From assembly GCA_034430425.1 (NCBI GenBank), contig DAOUEK010000032.1, forward strand, positions 25,097 to 89,096: DNA of 64,000 bases, read 5' to 3'. Positions 1 through 7,878 of this stretch are shown here, one piece after another; the stretch's first letter is position 1; each line of letters begins with the position of its first letter. The position numbers and the translations under genes were made by a program. The stretch comes from WVZH01 sp034430425. Its GTDB lineage: Bacteria > Chloroflexota > Anaerolineae > Anaerolineales > E44-bin32. A model generated the notes under the pieces. That model saw only the letters and a program-made list of their open reading frames with translations. It was not told the DNA's origin and ran no database searches.

Positions 1-2
1 AA

Positions 3-824
3 CCACTGGCTCTATTCGGTATCGGGAATCTCCCGCTCGATCAAAATGCGCTTGCCTACTCGAAAATGATCACCAAGTCGCTCGGTCTGCGTCCTGTCCT
101 TGTACACGTTGCAAAGAAAGGTTCCTCACGCGCAGAAACCGAGGCGATACTCAATGATACAAAAGATCAATACCCGGAAGATGAGGCCGATCGTTTGATT
201 CTGAAGGGCTCACCCAAAACCGAGATCTTACACGAGCTCGAAAGTAAGAACTATAAACTTTTAATCGTGGGCAGCTCGTTTCGTGAAGCGGAGCAACCGA
301 TCCCATCGCTCAGCCGTGAACTTGCCCTGCGGTCGAACACCAGCGTTCTCATCGTTCGCAATCCTCCGCAGCGTTTTCATCAGATCCTTATCTGCACCGG
401 CGCCCATACTATATCTCTCGACTCTATCGCCTGGGGAATCCAACTTGCCAAATCCGCTCATGTAAAGGCTACGATTCTGCACGTTGCATCCGGCGCCCCG
501 GCCATGTACACCGGTCTCTCCGCCCTCGAAGAAGGTCTCTCTGAAGTACTCGAACGCGATCATGCATTAGCCCAGCACCTGCGGCAATCGGCGAATATGG
601 CTGAAGAAGCCGGCGTGGAAGCGAGAATAGAATTCCGTCACGGAATGGTTCTCGAGGAAATCTTGCGGTCGTGCGAGATGGATGTTTTCGATCTGGTGGT
701 CATCGGTGCTCCCCTGCCACTCATCCGTATCGAACAGCTTCTTATGGGGCGCGTAGCGCCCAAACTGCTGGCAAGCTGCAAATTTCCGATCGTGATCGTG
801 CGCAACAACAACACATCCTTTTAA
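3..824 (+). CDS. Universal stress protein with two Usp domains, 5' end outside window
   Basis: The frame is open from base 3 and the residues before the first in-window ATG (66) already look like a Usp N-terminus, so the true start lies before the window. About 273 residues are visible and form two tandem Usp folds. The first ends in LLIVGSS...SVLIVRN and the second begins near RFHQILICTG and ends in LVVIGAP...PIVIVRN. Usp proteins are soluble stress proteins, and some bind ATP. The second domain lacks a clear G-2x-G-9x-G(S/T) nucleotide loop, so ATP binding is doubtful. A 151-base gap separates it from the fumarase genes, so co-transcription is uncertain. Confidence 0.85.
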   Translation, partial: PLALFGIGNLPLDQNALAYSKMITKSLGLRPVLVHVAKKGSSRAETEAILNDTKDQYPEDEADRLILKGSPKTEILHELESKNYKLLIVGSSFREAEQPIPSLSRELALRSNTSVLIVRNPPQRFHQILICTGAHTISLDSIAWGIQLAKSAHVKATILHVASGAPAMYTGLSALEEGLSEVLERDHALAQHLRQSANMAEEAGVEARIEFRHGMVLEEILRSCEMDVFDLVVIGAPLPLIRIEQLLMGRVAPKLLASCKFPIVIVRNNNTSF

Positions 825-975
825 GCCATTTTCGCTGTTCCAGAGATCCCCGCAGCATACTTCTTCTCGGGAATGCCGCGTTCCACAGTAGAACTGGCGG
901 ATTATCCATAATCGGTATACCCTCAACCGGATCGATTTCCACAACACGCCGATATCAATACAGGAAGGATTTCCG

Positions 976-1848
976 ATGCGAGATCTCCGTGATGCGTTTG
1001 TTGAGTTGATCCGACTGGCATCCACCGACCTTTCACCCGACGTCGAGAAAGCACTCATCGCTGCCCGCGAGCGAGAAACCGAAGGTTCCGCCGCCAGGGG
1101 CGCGATGGACAGCATCGTAGACAACGTCGCTTTGGCGCGGGAAAATTCGACACCCATTTGCCAGGACACCGGCACGCCGATTTTCTACGTCCGGCATCCC
1201 CGGGGATGGAGCATACGCACATTAAGAGAACAAATCCGCGCGGCAACCGCCCGGGCAACCGCTCACACCTATTTGCGCCCCAACGCCGTTGACGCCATCA
1301 GCGGCGTGAACAGCGGGACCAATCTGGGTGATGATGCTTTTCCCACAATTCACTTCGAGGAAGTTGACGATGAGGTATTAACTGCTGATCTCATGCTCAA
1401 AGGGGGCGGCTGTGAAAACGTTGGCGCGCAGTACTCACTGCCAAATTCAACCTTGGGCGCAGGAAGAGACCTGGAAGGCGTACGCAAGGTTGCCCTGGAT
1501 GCCGTTTATAACGCCCAGGGAAAAGGCTGTTCACCGGGGATTCTCGGCATTGCAGTTGGCGGGGACCGAGGTTCCTCGTACGCCGCATCGAAAAAAGTCC
1601 TCCTCCGAAAGATGGACGAACCCAATCCGATCGAAGAACTCAATCGGCTTGAAGAACGCCTGACATCGGAATCCAACCAACTTGGCATCGGACCGATGGG
1701 ATTCGGCGGTGAGACGACTGTATTGGGCGTCAAGCTGCGCGGGATGCACCGCCTGCCCGCCAGCTACTTTGTCTCTGTATCCTATATGTGCTGGGCGCAC
1801 CGCAGAAGGCGCATGATTGTACGGGGCGATGAAGTGATCTACGAATAG
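976..1848 (+). CDS. Fumarate hydratase class I, alpha (N-terminal) subunit
   Basis: This is the catalytic Fe-S subunit of the two-subunit class I fumarase / L(+)-tartrate dehydratase family, which hydrates fumarate to malate with a [4Fe-4S] cluster. At 290 residues it has the usual length. Family landmarks are PICQDTGTPIFYV, GGGCENVG and CSPGILGIAVGGDRG, and they provide the three candidate cluster cysteines. The ATG follows a GGAAGG ribosome site. The beta subunit starts 10 bases after the stop, so the two are clearly one operon. Substrate (fumarate versus tartrate or another hydroxyacid) cannot be settled from sequence; fumarate is the default for this arrangement. Confidence 0.92.
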   Translation: MRDLRDAFVELIRLASTDLSPDVEKALIAARERETEGSAARGAMDSIVDNVALARENSTPICQDTGTPIFYVRHPRGWSIRTLREQIRAATARATAHTYLRPNAVDAISGVNSGTNLGDDAFPTIHFEEVDDEVLTADLMLKGGGCENVGAQYSLPNSTLGAGRDLEGVRKVALDAVYNAQGKGCSPGILGIAVGGDRGSSYAASKKVLLRKMDEPNPIEELNRLEERLTSESNQLGIGPMGFGGETTVLGVKLRGMHRLPASYFVSVSYMCWAHRRRRMIVRGDEVIYE

Positions 1849-1858
1849 GAGCAAGTCC

Positions 1859-2482
1859 ATGGTTGCTTTACACATTCCCATCGATGACGAAGCCATCCGT
1901 GATCTTCATTTCGGCGATTCGGTATCCCTCTCCGGGGTTCTGATCACGGGACGAGACACGGTTCACAAATGGATGATCGAGACTTTCATCAGGCAAACCC
2001 GGGAACCGCAAGGCGATGATCAGCAGGTGTATGACATCATCCAACCCATCCTCGATGGTGGCGCCATTTATCACTGCGGACCGGTGGTCGCAGGCCTGGA
2101 TACTGCTGCCTACCGATTCGTCGCCGCGGGCCCAACGACGAGCATTCGCGAAGAGCCCTACCAGGCTGAGGTCATGCATCATTTCAACCTGAAGGCAGTG
2201 ATTGGCAAAGGTGGAATGGGGGAAAGCACCCTGGCAGCTTGCCGGGAAGTGCCGGGTGTCTATTTACATGCCATCGGTGGCGCGGCATCGCTGATCGCCC
2301 AATCGGTTCGCAGCGTGTGCGGCGTGTACAAACTGGATTTCGGCGTCCCGGAAGCGATCTGGGTGATCGAAGTCCGGGATTTCCCTGCAGTAGTGACCAT
2401 GGACGCACACGGCAACAGCCTGCACGCCGAAGTCGCCGCGCACTCGAAGATGGTGCTGGAAGAATTGATCGGCGCTGATTAA
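1859..2482 (+). CDS. Fumarate hydratase class I, beta (C-terminal) subunit
   Basis: At 207 residues it matches the C-terminal domain family of class I fumarases, which completes the active site with the alpha subunit. Recognisable elements are LSGVLITGRDTVHKW near residue 25, GGAIYHCGPVV near 65 and the GKGGMGEST segment near 120. The ATG lies 10 bases behind the alpha-subunit stop, with GGAGCAAG as ribosome site. Splitting the enzyme into two polypeptides is typical of archaea and many anaerobic or thermophilic bacteria. The gene converges with the ccm operon, whose last small gene ends at 2555. Confidence 0.92.
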   Translation: MVALHIPIDDEAIRDLHFGDSVSLSGVLITGRDTVHKWMIETFIRQTREPQGDDQQVYDIIQPILDGGAIYHCGPVVAGLDTAAYRFVAAGPTTSIREEPYQAEVMHHFNLKAVIGKGGMGESTLAACREVPGVYLHAIGGAASLIAQSVRSVCGVYKLDFGVPEAIWVIEVRDFPAVVTMDAHGNSLHAEVAAHSKMVLEELIGAD

Positions 2483-2554
2483 CCCGCCAGTTGCAGTCTA
2501 ACGGATAAGACCAAGCAATCGAAAACAAAGATACACCTCACCCGATGACTTTGT

Positions 2555-2734
2555 CTACCGGCTTGGTTCGCCGGCGTCCTCCCTTTCAATAGCTTCACAG
2601 ACCTCTAACTCACGACGCAGGTGTCGAAAACGAAGTGCAAGGCTGGCGATATACAACACGACGCAGCCCAGGATGACTGCATAACCCAGGACCATGTAGT
2701 TAAACGTATCGATAGGTGTATCGATTGGATTCAT
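2555..2734 (-). CDS. ccmD: CcmD-like small membrane protein (59 aa)
   Basis: A 59-codon frame just downstream of ccmC on the same strand, with GGAG 11 bases before its ATG. It begins MNPIDTPIDTFNYMVLGY, has one membrane span (about residues 14-34), then a basic, Leu/Glu-rich tail (LRFRHLRRELE). This is the CcmD pattern: one helix followed by R-x-R-x-L-x-x-E-L. CcmD helps release holo-CcmE from the CcmABC complex. The family is short and weakly conserved, so position and topology carry the call as much as sequence. It is the last gene of the operon. Confidence 0.75.
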   Translation of the reverse strand: MNPIDTPIDTFNYMVLGYAVILGCVVLYIASLALRFRHLRRELEVCEAIEREDAGEPSR

Positions 2735-2779
2735 GATGGCTCACTCCACAAAGGTACAAAACGCCTGCCCGCCACAACA

Positions 2780-3481
2780 CTAGCTGTCATGAGACAACAA
2801 CTTCATTTTCCGAATTTCCAGCTTTTCCGACAGCTCCTGTAAACGCAAGCGATGCCACAACAACGTCCCATAGATGAAAGAAAATGTCAGCAGGCTGAAG
2901 AAAAAAGCAATCTGCATCCTCGGACCACTCATTCCCGACGATAAAGCATCCCCGGCTCCAAAAACCACCGGATGGATAGAGCGGAAAATGCGAATGGAGA
3001 AGAAAGTCAGCGGCACGCTCATAAAGCCGAGAATGCTGTACACAGCGGCGAAACGCGCCCGACGATCCGGATCATCCACACCCTGGCGCAGCATGATATA
3101 GGCCAGGTAGACCAGCTCCATAACCGTAGCCGTAACCAGACGGGGATCCCACGTCCACCAGGTATTCCAAATCGGCCGCGCCCATATCGAGCCGCTCACA
3201 ATGTTGATAAAGGTGAAGACTACGCCAATCTCTACCGAAGCCATCGCCACGCGATCCCAGCGTCGCTCACGGCGGATCAGGAACAGCGCTCCCGACAATG
3301 CGGCAACAAGGAAAGCCAGTGCGCCAACCCATCCCGCAGCAACGTGGAAATAAAACACACGCTGCACGTCACCCATGATCGCTTCACGGGGTGCATACCA
3401 GATCGACAAATACAACCCAACGGCAACCAACGCGATGGTCAGCCAGTTCAGTATCTTCAATTGCCTGGGCATCGGCTCCAT
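2780..3481 (-). CDS. ccmC: Heme exporter permease CcmC
   Basis: A six-helix membrane protein of the heme-handling family, 233 residues from the ATG at 3481 (GGAG 8 bases upstream; a TTG six bases earlier is less well placed). The tryptophan-rich WWD signature is present as TWWTWDPRLVTATVMEL near residue 110. Histidines that bind heme axially in this family flank it, for example FHVAAGW near 45. CcmC loads heme onto CcmE in the membrane, together with CcmA, CcmB and CcmD. The gene lies between ccmB and the small ccmD-like gene in one transcription unit. Confidence 0.95.
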   Translation of the reverse strand: MEPMPRQLKILNWLTIALVAVGLYLSIWYAPREAIMGDVQRVFYFHVAAGWVGALAFLVAALSGALFLIRRERRWDRVAMASVEIGVVFTFINIVSGSIWARPIWNTWWTWDPRLVTATVMELVYLAYIMLRQGVDDPDRRARFAAVYSILGFMSVPLTFFSIRIFRSIHPVVFGAGDALSSGMSGPRMQIAFFFSLLTFSFIYGTLLWHRLRLQELSEKLEIRKMKLLSHDS

Positions 3482-3572
3482 CTTCAAATCTCCACCGATT
3501 CCGCTCCAATCGATACCTTCGGAGCAGGAAATGGAAAATTATCTTTCAGTATACACATCCTCAATGCCTGAT

Positions 3573-4301
3573 CTACTCTTCAACCACGTATTCAAAAACC
3601 AGGAATGCGATCGCCGTAAAGATCAAATCATAAGCAATCAAGAGATTCATCCAGGGCATGATATCACCCACTTCGAAGGCCTGTAAAAAGGCGTTGCTGG
3701 CTTTGAGCGCAGGTATCAGCACGGGAAGCACGATAGGGAAGAGTAAGGTCGGCAAGAGCACATCACGCGTGCGGGTTTGCACCGTCATGGCAGCCAATAA
3801 CGTCCCCACGGCGACATATCCCCAGGAACCCAGGATAATGGCCAATACAAGCCCGGGCACGAACAGGTTGACACTGTAGAGGACACTATACAGCGGGAGA
3901 ATGATCGCTTCGACAATCAGCATGAAAAGTAAATTGCCAATCACTTTCCCAAAATACAGGGCACTGCGATCGATCGGCGCCAACAACAAACCATCCAGAC
4001 AGCCACGGTCTTGTTCCATGGTCATGGAACGATTCAGCCCCAATGTCCCTGCAAAAGCAAACGTCACCCATAAAACACCGGAGGTGACGGACTCGCGGGT
4101 TACGATATCGAGTTCGAGCGCAAAATTAAAAATGAGAACCACAAGCAAGGCAAACACCAACATGGCGCTGATCATCTGCCGATTGCGCAATTCCGCAGCA
4201 ATATCCTTCCATACGATGGCGCCGATAACATGTAAATACCCTCGCAGAGATGCTCTTCGGGATTTTGATATTTGGGTTTCGGATTCGACGCGTTTAACCA
4301 C
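3573..4301 (-). CDS. ccmB: Heme exporter permease CcmB
   Basis: A 242-residue multi-span membrane protein with the CcmB signature around LGLNRSMTMEQDRGCLDGLLLAP (in two parts: LGLNRSMTMEQDRG and CLDGLLLAP) near residue 85-110. CcmB is the permease partner of the CcmA ATPase. ATP hydrolysis by the complex drives release of heme-loaded CcmE from CcmC. The GTG start overlaps the end of ccmA by 8 bases, which indicates translational coupling. About 90 bases separate it from ccmC. Confidence 0.94.
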   Translation of the reverse strand: MVKRVESETQISKSRRASLRGYLHVIGAIVWKDIAAELRNRQMISAMLVFALLVVLIFNFALELDIVTRESVTSGVLWVTFAFAGTLGLNRSMTMEQDRGCLDGLLLAPIDRSALYFGKVIGNLLFMLIVEAIILPLYSVLYSVNLFVPGLVLAIILGSWGYVAVGTLLAAMTVQTRTRDVLLPTLLFPIVLPVLIPALKASNAFLQAFEVGDIMPWMNLLIAYDLIFTAIAFLVFEYVVEE

Positions 4302-4992
4302 GGGTCACCGACCGATACATCTCAAGCAATTGCTGCGTCTCGATTTCCCCTTGTTTGAACGAAGCCGCAATTTTGCCCCTGGACAGAAAATCAACCCGGG
4401 TTGCAAGATCGGAAGCCCGCTGTAAATCGTGCGATGTCATCACGATCGTGCGGCCGCGCTGGGCAACTTCCCGCAGCAGGCCATCCAACATCTCCGCCGC
4501 ATCAGGGTCGAGTCCCGTATGCGGCTCATCTAAAAGCAGCAATTCAGGTTCATGCAGTATCGCCCGGGCGATCGCCAGACGCTGCTGCATCCCACGCGAG
4601 AACCTGCGCACCAGATCGCGGCGACATCGTTGTAATCCAACCAGACTGATGGCATCGCGGATTCGCTCTTCCAGGTTTTGAACGGCGTACATCTTGCCAT
4701 AGAAGCGCAGGTTCTCCTCCGCCGTCAGATCCCCGTAGAGCAAGGCCTGGTGTGACAGCATCCCGATCTTTCTCCGTACGTCGGCCGCTTGCGCCGGCAA
4801 AACGAAACCGGCCACGCGCAAAGTCCCGGCATTCGGCCTGGCGAGTGAGGCGAGGATACGCAAGAAGGTAGTTTTTCCGGCTCCGTTAGGACCGACGATG
4901 GCCACAAATTCTCCACGATCAACCATGAAATCAATGTCATGCAGAACAGGCTTGAGGCCATAATGCTTTAATATATGCCTGGCCTCAATCAT
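4294..4992 (-). CDS. ccmA: Heme exporter ATP-binding protein CcmA
   Basis: An ABC ATPase of 232 residues. Walker A is GPNGAGKTT (about residue 34), the signature is FSRGMQQRL (about 131) and Walker B is LLLLDEPHTGLDP (about 150), followed by the switch His in MTSHD. It pairs with CcmB. The start overlaps the preceding lipoprotein gene by 8 bases (ATG within ATGATTGA) and its end overlaps ccmB by 8 bases, so the three genes are tightly coupled. Naming as ccmA rests on this context, since isolated ABC ATPases of this size are hard to tell apart. Confidence 0.93.
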   Translation of the reverse strand: MIEARHILKHYGLKPVLHDIDFMVDRGEFVAIVGPNGAGKTTFLRILASLARPNAGTLRVAGFVLPAQAADVRRKIGMLSHQALLYGDLTAEENLRFYGKMYAVQNLEERIRDAISLVGLQRCRRDLVRRFSRGMQQRLAIARAILHEPELLLLDEPHTGLDPDAAEMLDGLLREVAQRGRTIVMTSHDLQRASDLATRVDFLSRGKIAASFKQGEIETQQLLEMYRSVTRG

Positions 4993-6256
4993 CGTCCCCT
5001 CGTAAGATATAAAGCGCTTGCTTCTTTAGCTTTGCACGTTCTCGCTGATAGACATCCTCGACCAGTTCTCCAGCTTCGAAGGCATCATCCAGCGTTGCAA
5101 TCGCCTTGATGAATGCCTGACAATCATCTTGGAGATTCTGTGGGATTGACTCAACTTCTCGATCTACCTGTTTCATACGAATGAATCGAAGCAGCCCAAA
5201 CAGCGCCACAACGACCAACAAAATCGCAGCGGAGACATACCCGATCAACGCATTGCCCCCGTGTAACATGGCGGCCTTCGATCCAAGACGCAGCGTAAGT
5301 GCATCTCCAGCCTGCAACGTCCCCATACCATAGCTGCGTATGGAAAACCCGGCCACATCTCTGCGCCCTAAATCCTCCAGTTCATCGGCCTGGACGGTGA
5401 GTTCTTCACTCACCAGCATGACAACCACGGCATCCACAGGGTAGATTAACCTTTGGGAATAATCAGATCCGGATTCGTAGGGCAGGGTGAAAGTAAAAAC
5501 CAGCTCAGCCGGCTTCGCGGGTTGTACGGGTGCTCGATCGATGAATCCTGTATCGCTGAGAAGATAGCGTCCCTCCGGGCTGATGGAATCATTGATCCCC
5601 AAATTGGAGAACCCTGCCGGCAATCGAATATCGACAACCCCTGCGCCATCCCCCTCGATGACCGTTCGATCTTCAAGCCCGTCAATGATCCATACCTGCG
5701 TCACGCCGATCTGGTTTTCAGCAGCCAGTTCGAAGATCAAGTGCAATCGCCTGACGCGCAGCCCCGAGCAATCTTCCGTCGTTTCGAAGATCTGCAGCGA
5801 GAGATCGAGCGAAGCATCTCCCTCGGGAAAATAAAGCGCATCGGAGACATAACGCACTTCCTGGTAATCAACGTAAGTAAGATAGAACCTGTCCGGGACG
5901 ATATCGACGTCATCGAAGGCAAATCGACCGTTCTTATCGACAATCGTTGTTGTGGAGAACACAAACGCCCCCTCGTCGGAGGCGACCAGAGTCACCTCCA
6001 GATCGCCGGGCACCGATGCACCAGTTGTCTCATTCTCGATCACCCCGATGACGCTGCCCTTCGATGAGTAACTCCCCTGCTCTTGTGCTTCCGAAGGATG
6101 GGTTGCTTGAGCCCCGGCGCCCGTATACTGCCCAGGATTATCCGCGATGGGCGTTAGGCCACTATCAATTTGGGCCGGCGGGGTAATATCTCCCCCCAGC
6201 GAGCAGCCCGCCAGCGCGACCGGAAGTAAGGCCATCCACAAGCCGTGCTTGTTCAA
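4985..6256 (-). CDS. Membrane-spanning lipoprotein of unknown function within the ccm operon
   Basis: The likely start is TTG at 6256: it overlaps the previous stop as TTGA and has AGGAAA 9 bases upstream, giving 423 residues. The N-terminus is a short lipoprotein signal (LLPVALAGC, lipid Cys near residue 18). It is followed by a carboxypeptidase-regulatory-like beta domain (VIGVIENETTGASVPGDLEV...), a second extracytoplasmic beta-rich region, one membrane helix (about 337-360) and a short charged cytoplasmic tail. I do not recognise the family. Sitting between the CcmI-like gene and ccmA, it is probably an accessory of heme export or apocytochrome handling, but no catalytic motif is visible. 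Confidence 0.75.
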   Translation of the reverse strand: MNKHGLWMALLPVALAGCSLGGDITPPAQIDSGLTPIADNPGQYTGAGAQATHPSEAQEQGSYSSKGSVIGVIENETTGASVPGDLEVTLVASDEGAFVFSTTTIVDKNGRFAFDDVDIVPDRFYLTYVDYQEVRYVSDALYFPEGDASLDLSLQIFETTEDCSGLRVRRLHLIFELAAENQIGVTQVWIIDGLEDRTVIEGDGAGVVDIRLPAGFSNLGINDSISPEGRYLLSDTGFIDRAPVQPAKPAELVFTFTLPYESGSDYSQRLIYPVDAVVVMLVSEELTVQADELEDLGRRDVAGFSIRSYGMGTLQAGDALTLRLGSKAAMLHGGNALIGYVSAAILLVVVALFGLLRFIRMKQVDREVESIPQNLQDDCQAFIKAIATLDDAFEAGELVEDVYQRERAKLKKQALYILRGDDD

Positions 6257-6732
6257 CGTCCAATTTCCTGCGCAGAAAGTTTGGCGCCACAGGCGACACA
6301 GAATCGATCCCCAACCAGGACCTTCGCCCCACAATGCGCACAATGATCCTGCCCCCGACGGATCGTGGCCTGTCGCAATTGCGCCACAGCAGCTTCCAGT
6401 TCATCCTCCGAACTGCGTTCGCCATCCCCCCGCTCATCGTTGGCGAGAGACATCTTTAGCAATTCATCCAGCGCCTTGAGGTTTTCGGCGCCCTGCTGCA
6501 GTAAACGTGAGCGTTCTTCTTCGTAGCCTTCGTCATCAACCTTCCCAATGGCATGATCCATGTCCAATTCCTCGATCGAGGCCAGAATGCGATCCTGTTG
6601 CGCTTGCAGCGACGATCGCTCTCGATCCACTTCTCGGATTCCTTCATGACGATACGCTGTAAGCGGACGGACAATGAAAACCCCTGCGATCGTCGCGATG
6701 GCTATGCCGATCAAGATAGCGACAAGATCCAT
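6253..6732 (-). CDS. Membrane-anchored coiled-coil zinc-ribbon protein (CcmI-position gene)
   Basis: From the ATG at 6732 (GGAG upstream) the product is 159 residues. An N-terminal membrane helix (LVAILIGIAIATIAGVFIV) is followed by a charged coiled-coil segment (about 35-105) and a C-terminal zinc ribbon CAHCGAK...CVACGAK. The helix plus coiled coil resembles the N-terminal part of CcmI, which presents apocytochrome to the ligation complex, but no TPR repeats follow. The zinc ribbon is not a normal CcmI feature. Calling it CcmI-like is inference from position between ccmG and ccmA. Confidence 0.7.
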   Translation of the reverse strand: MDLVAILIGIAIATIAGVFIVRPLTAYRHEGIREVDRERSSLQAQQDRILASIEELDMDHAIGKVDDEGYEEERSRLLQQGAENLKALDELLKMSLANDERGDGERSSEDELEAAVAQLRQATIRRGQDHCAHCGAKVLVGDRFCVACGAKLSAQEIGR

Positions 6733-6775
6733 GTTTCTTCTCCAATCCTGCAAGTGGTGGAAATGTTCCTGCCGC

Positions 6776-7336
6776 TCAAGAATCCAGGGCCATTTCAATC
6801 GCCTGCACGATCTCTTCCAGTGAGGTGTATGCGCCGATCTTCACACTGGAAAGGCGTCCGGCGGAATCGATGATGAAAGTCTCGGGAACGCCTTTGAGGC
6901 GATAATCTTTGTATATGCGGCCCGCCAGATCGGGGCCATTGGGATAGGTTATACCGAAACGCTGCAGATACTCAATTGCTTTGGCATCCGTGTCGGACCA
7001 GTCAACACCCAGAAATACAACTCCCCGCTCACGGTACATCTGATACGCCTGTTCCAATTCTACAGCCTCGTACACACAGGTTGTGCACCAGGAAGACCAG
7101 ACGTTGACCACAATTACCTGCCCGCGCAATTCGCTTGTATCGATCCGATCGCCATCAAAGGTGTTCAATACAAAGTCCGGCACCGGTTCACCCACCTTCA
7201 ACGGACCGCGATTTGCCTGCAGTAATCCCAGGGTGAGCAAAGCCAATACCAGAAGAAGAAACGCCCCGGTGATAACGCCGCGCCAATTAATTGCAGCCTT
7301 ATTTTTCTTTGAGTCTGCTATCGATTCTTCCATCAC
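6776..7336 (-). CDS. ccmG: Thiol-disulfide oxidoreductase CcmG/ResA/TlpA type
   Basis: A membrane-anchored thioredoxin-fold protein of 186 residues. There is one N-terminal span (about 21-40), then a TlpA-like domain with the redox motif WSSWCTTC (Cys84 and Cys87) and the cis-Pro loop KGVPETF. In System I this protein keeps apocytochrome CxxCH cysteines reduced for heme attachment. The gene sits between ccmH and the zinc-ribbon gene. A GTG directly before the first ATG could also be used. ResA and TlpA are close relatives; the operon supports the CcmG role. Confidence 0.9.
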   Translation of the reverse strand: MMEESIADSKKNKAAINWRGVITGAFLLLVLALLTLGLLQANRGPLKVGEPVPDFVLNTFDGDRIDTSELRGQVIVVNVWSSWCTTCVYEAVELEQAYQMYRERGVVFLGVDWSDTDAKAIEYLQRFGITYPNGPDLAGRIYKDYRLKGVPETFIIDSAGRLSSVKIGAYTSLEEIVQAIEMALDS

Positions 7337-7373
7337 GGTTCCAATTCCTGTTAACCATCGACATCGTTATCAA

Positions 7374-7862
7374 TCAAGCATCATCCTGACGCCGGCGAAG
7401 TTCGTCTTCCATGCGAGTCATGTAAAAATCCTGCTCATCCGGCGACAAGCCAGGGGACTCTACAGGCACGTGTTTCCGCCATCCTCGAACGGCACGCATC
7501 AGTATTAAGATTCCCACGAATAGAATCAGCGGCGGGACAATGTAAATAAAGAGGTAAAATCCCTCTGCTGGAGGTTGTATCAAGATCTGCATCCCGTGCC
7601 GATCGACGAAATACTGAATGATTTCTTCCTCGCTCCATCCCGCAGAAAGTTTCTGGCGAATTTCTGCCCGCCAGTCAATACATGCCTGCGTTCCACAAAC
7701 GTCAAGCGGTGTGTTCTCACAAACCGGGCAATAGAGCTGCCTGGCGATCGCATTGACATCATCATCCGTAGGCTGACCTTCCTGTGCGCTGGCGCGAACA
7801 ACCGCAAAGGAAGTAATCACGACGATAAAACAACAAGCTGCTGTATTGATCTTCTTACGCAT
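7374..7862 (-). CDS. ccmH: Cytochrome c maturation protein CcmH
   Basis: A 162-residue exported, membrane-anchored protein with a signal peptide (cleavage probably after ASA near 26), the CcmH motif LYCPVCEN (Cys45, Cys48) and the conserved WSEEEIIQYFVDRHG segment. A C-terminal membrane helix (about 104-127) follows. CcmH works with CcmG and CcmF in apocytochrome reduction and heme ligation. Two further cysteines (56 and 61) follow the redox pair and are not part of the usual motif. The start lies 16 bases after ccmF ends. Confidence 0.93.
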   Translation of the reverse strand: MRKKINTAACCFIVVITSFAVVRASAQEGQPTDDDVNAIARQLYCPVCENTPLDVCGTQACIDWRAEIRQKLSAGWSEEEIIQYFVDRHGMQILIQPPAEGFYLFIYIVPPLILFVGILILMRAVRGWRKHVPVESPGLSPDEQDFYMTRMEDELRRRQDDA

Positions 7863-7878
7863 GCCGCTCCTCTCTCAA

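Noticed and set aside
2621..2842. Plus-strand open frame opposite the end of ccmC
   Set aside because: It is antisense to ccmC and the ccmD-like gene, has no ribosome site and its composition is that of a shadow frame.
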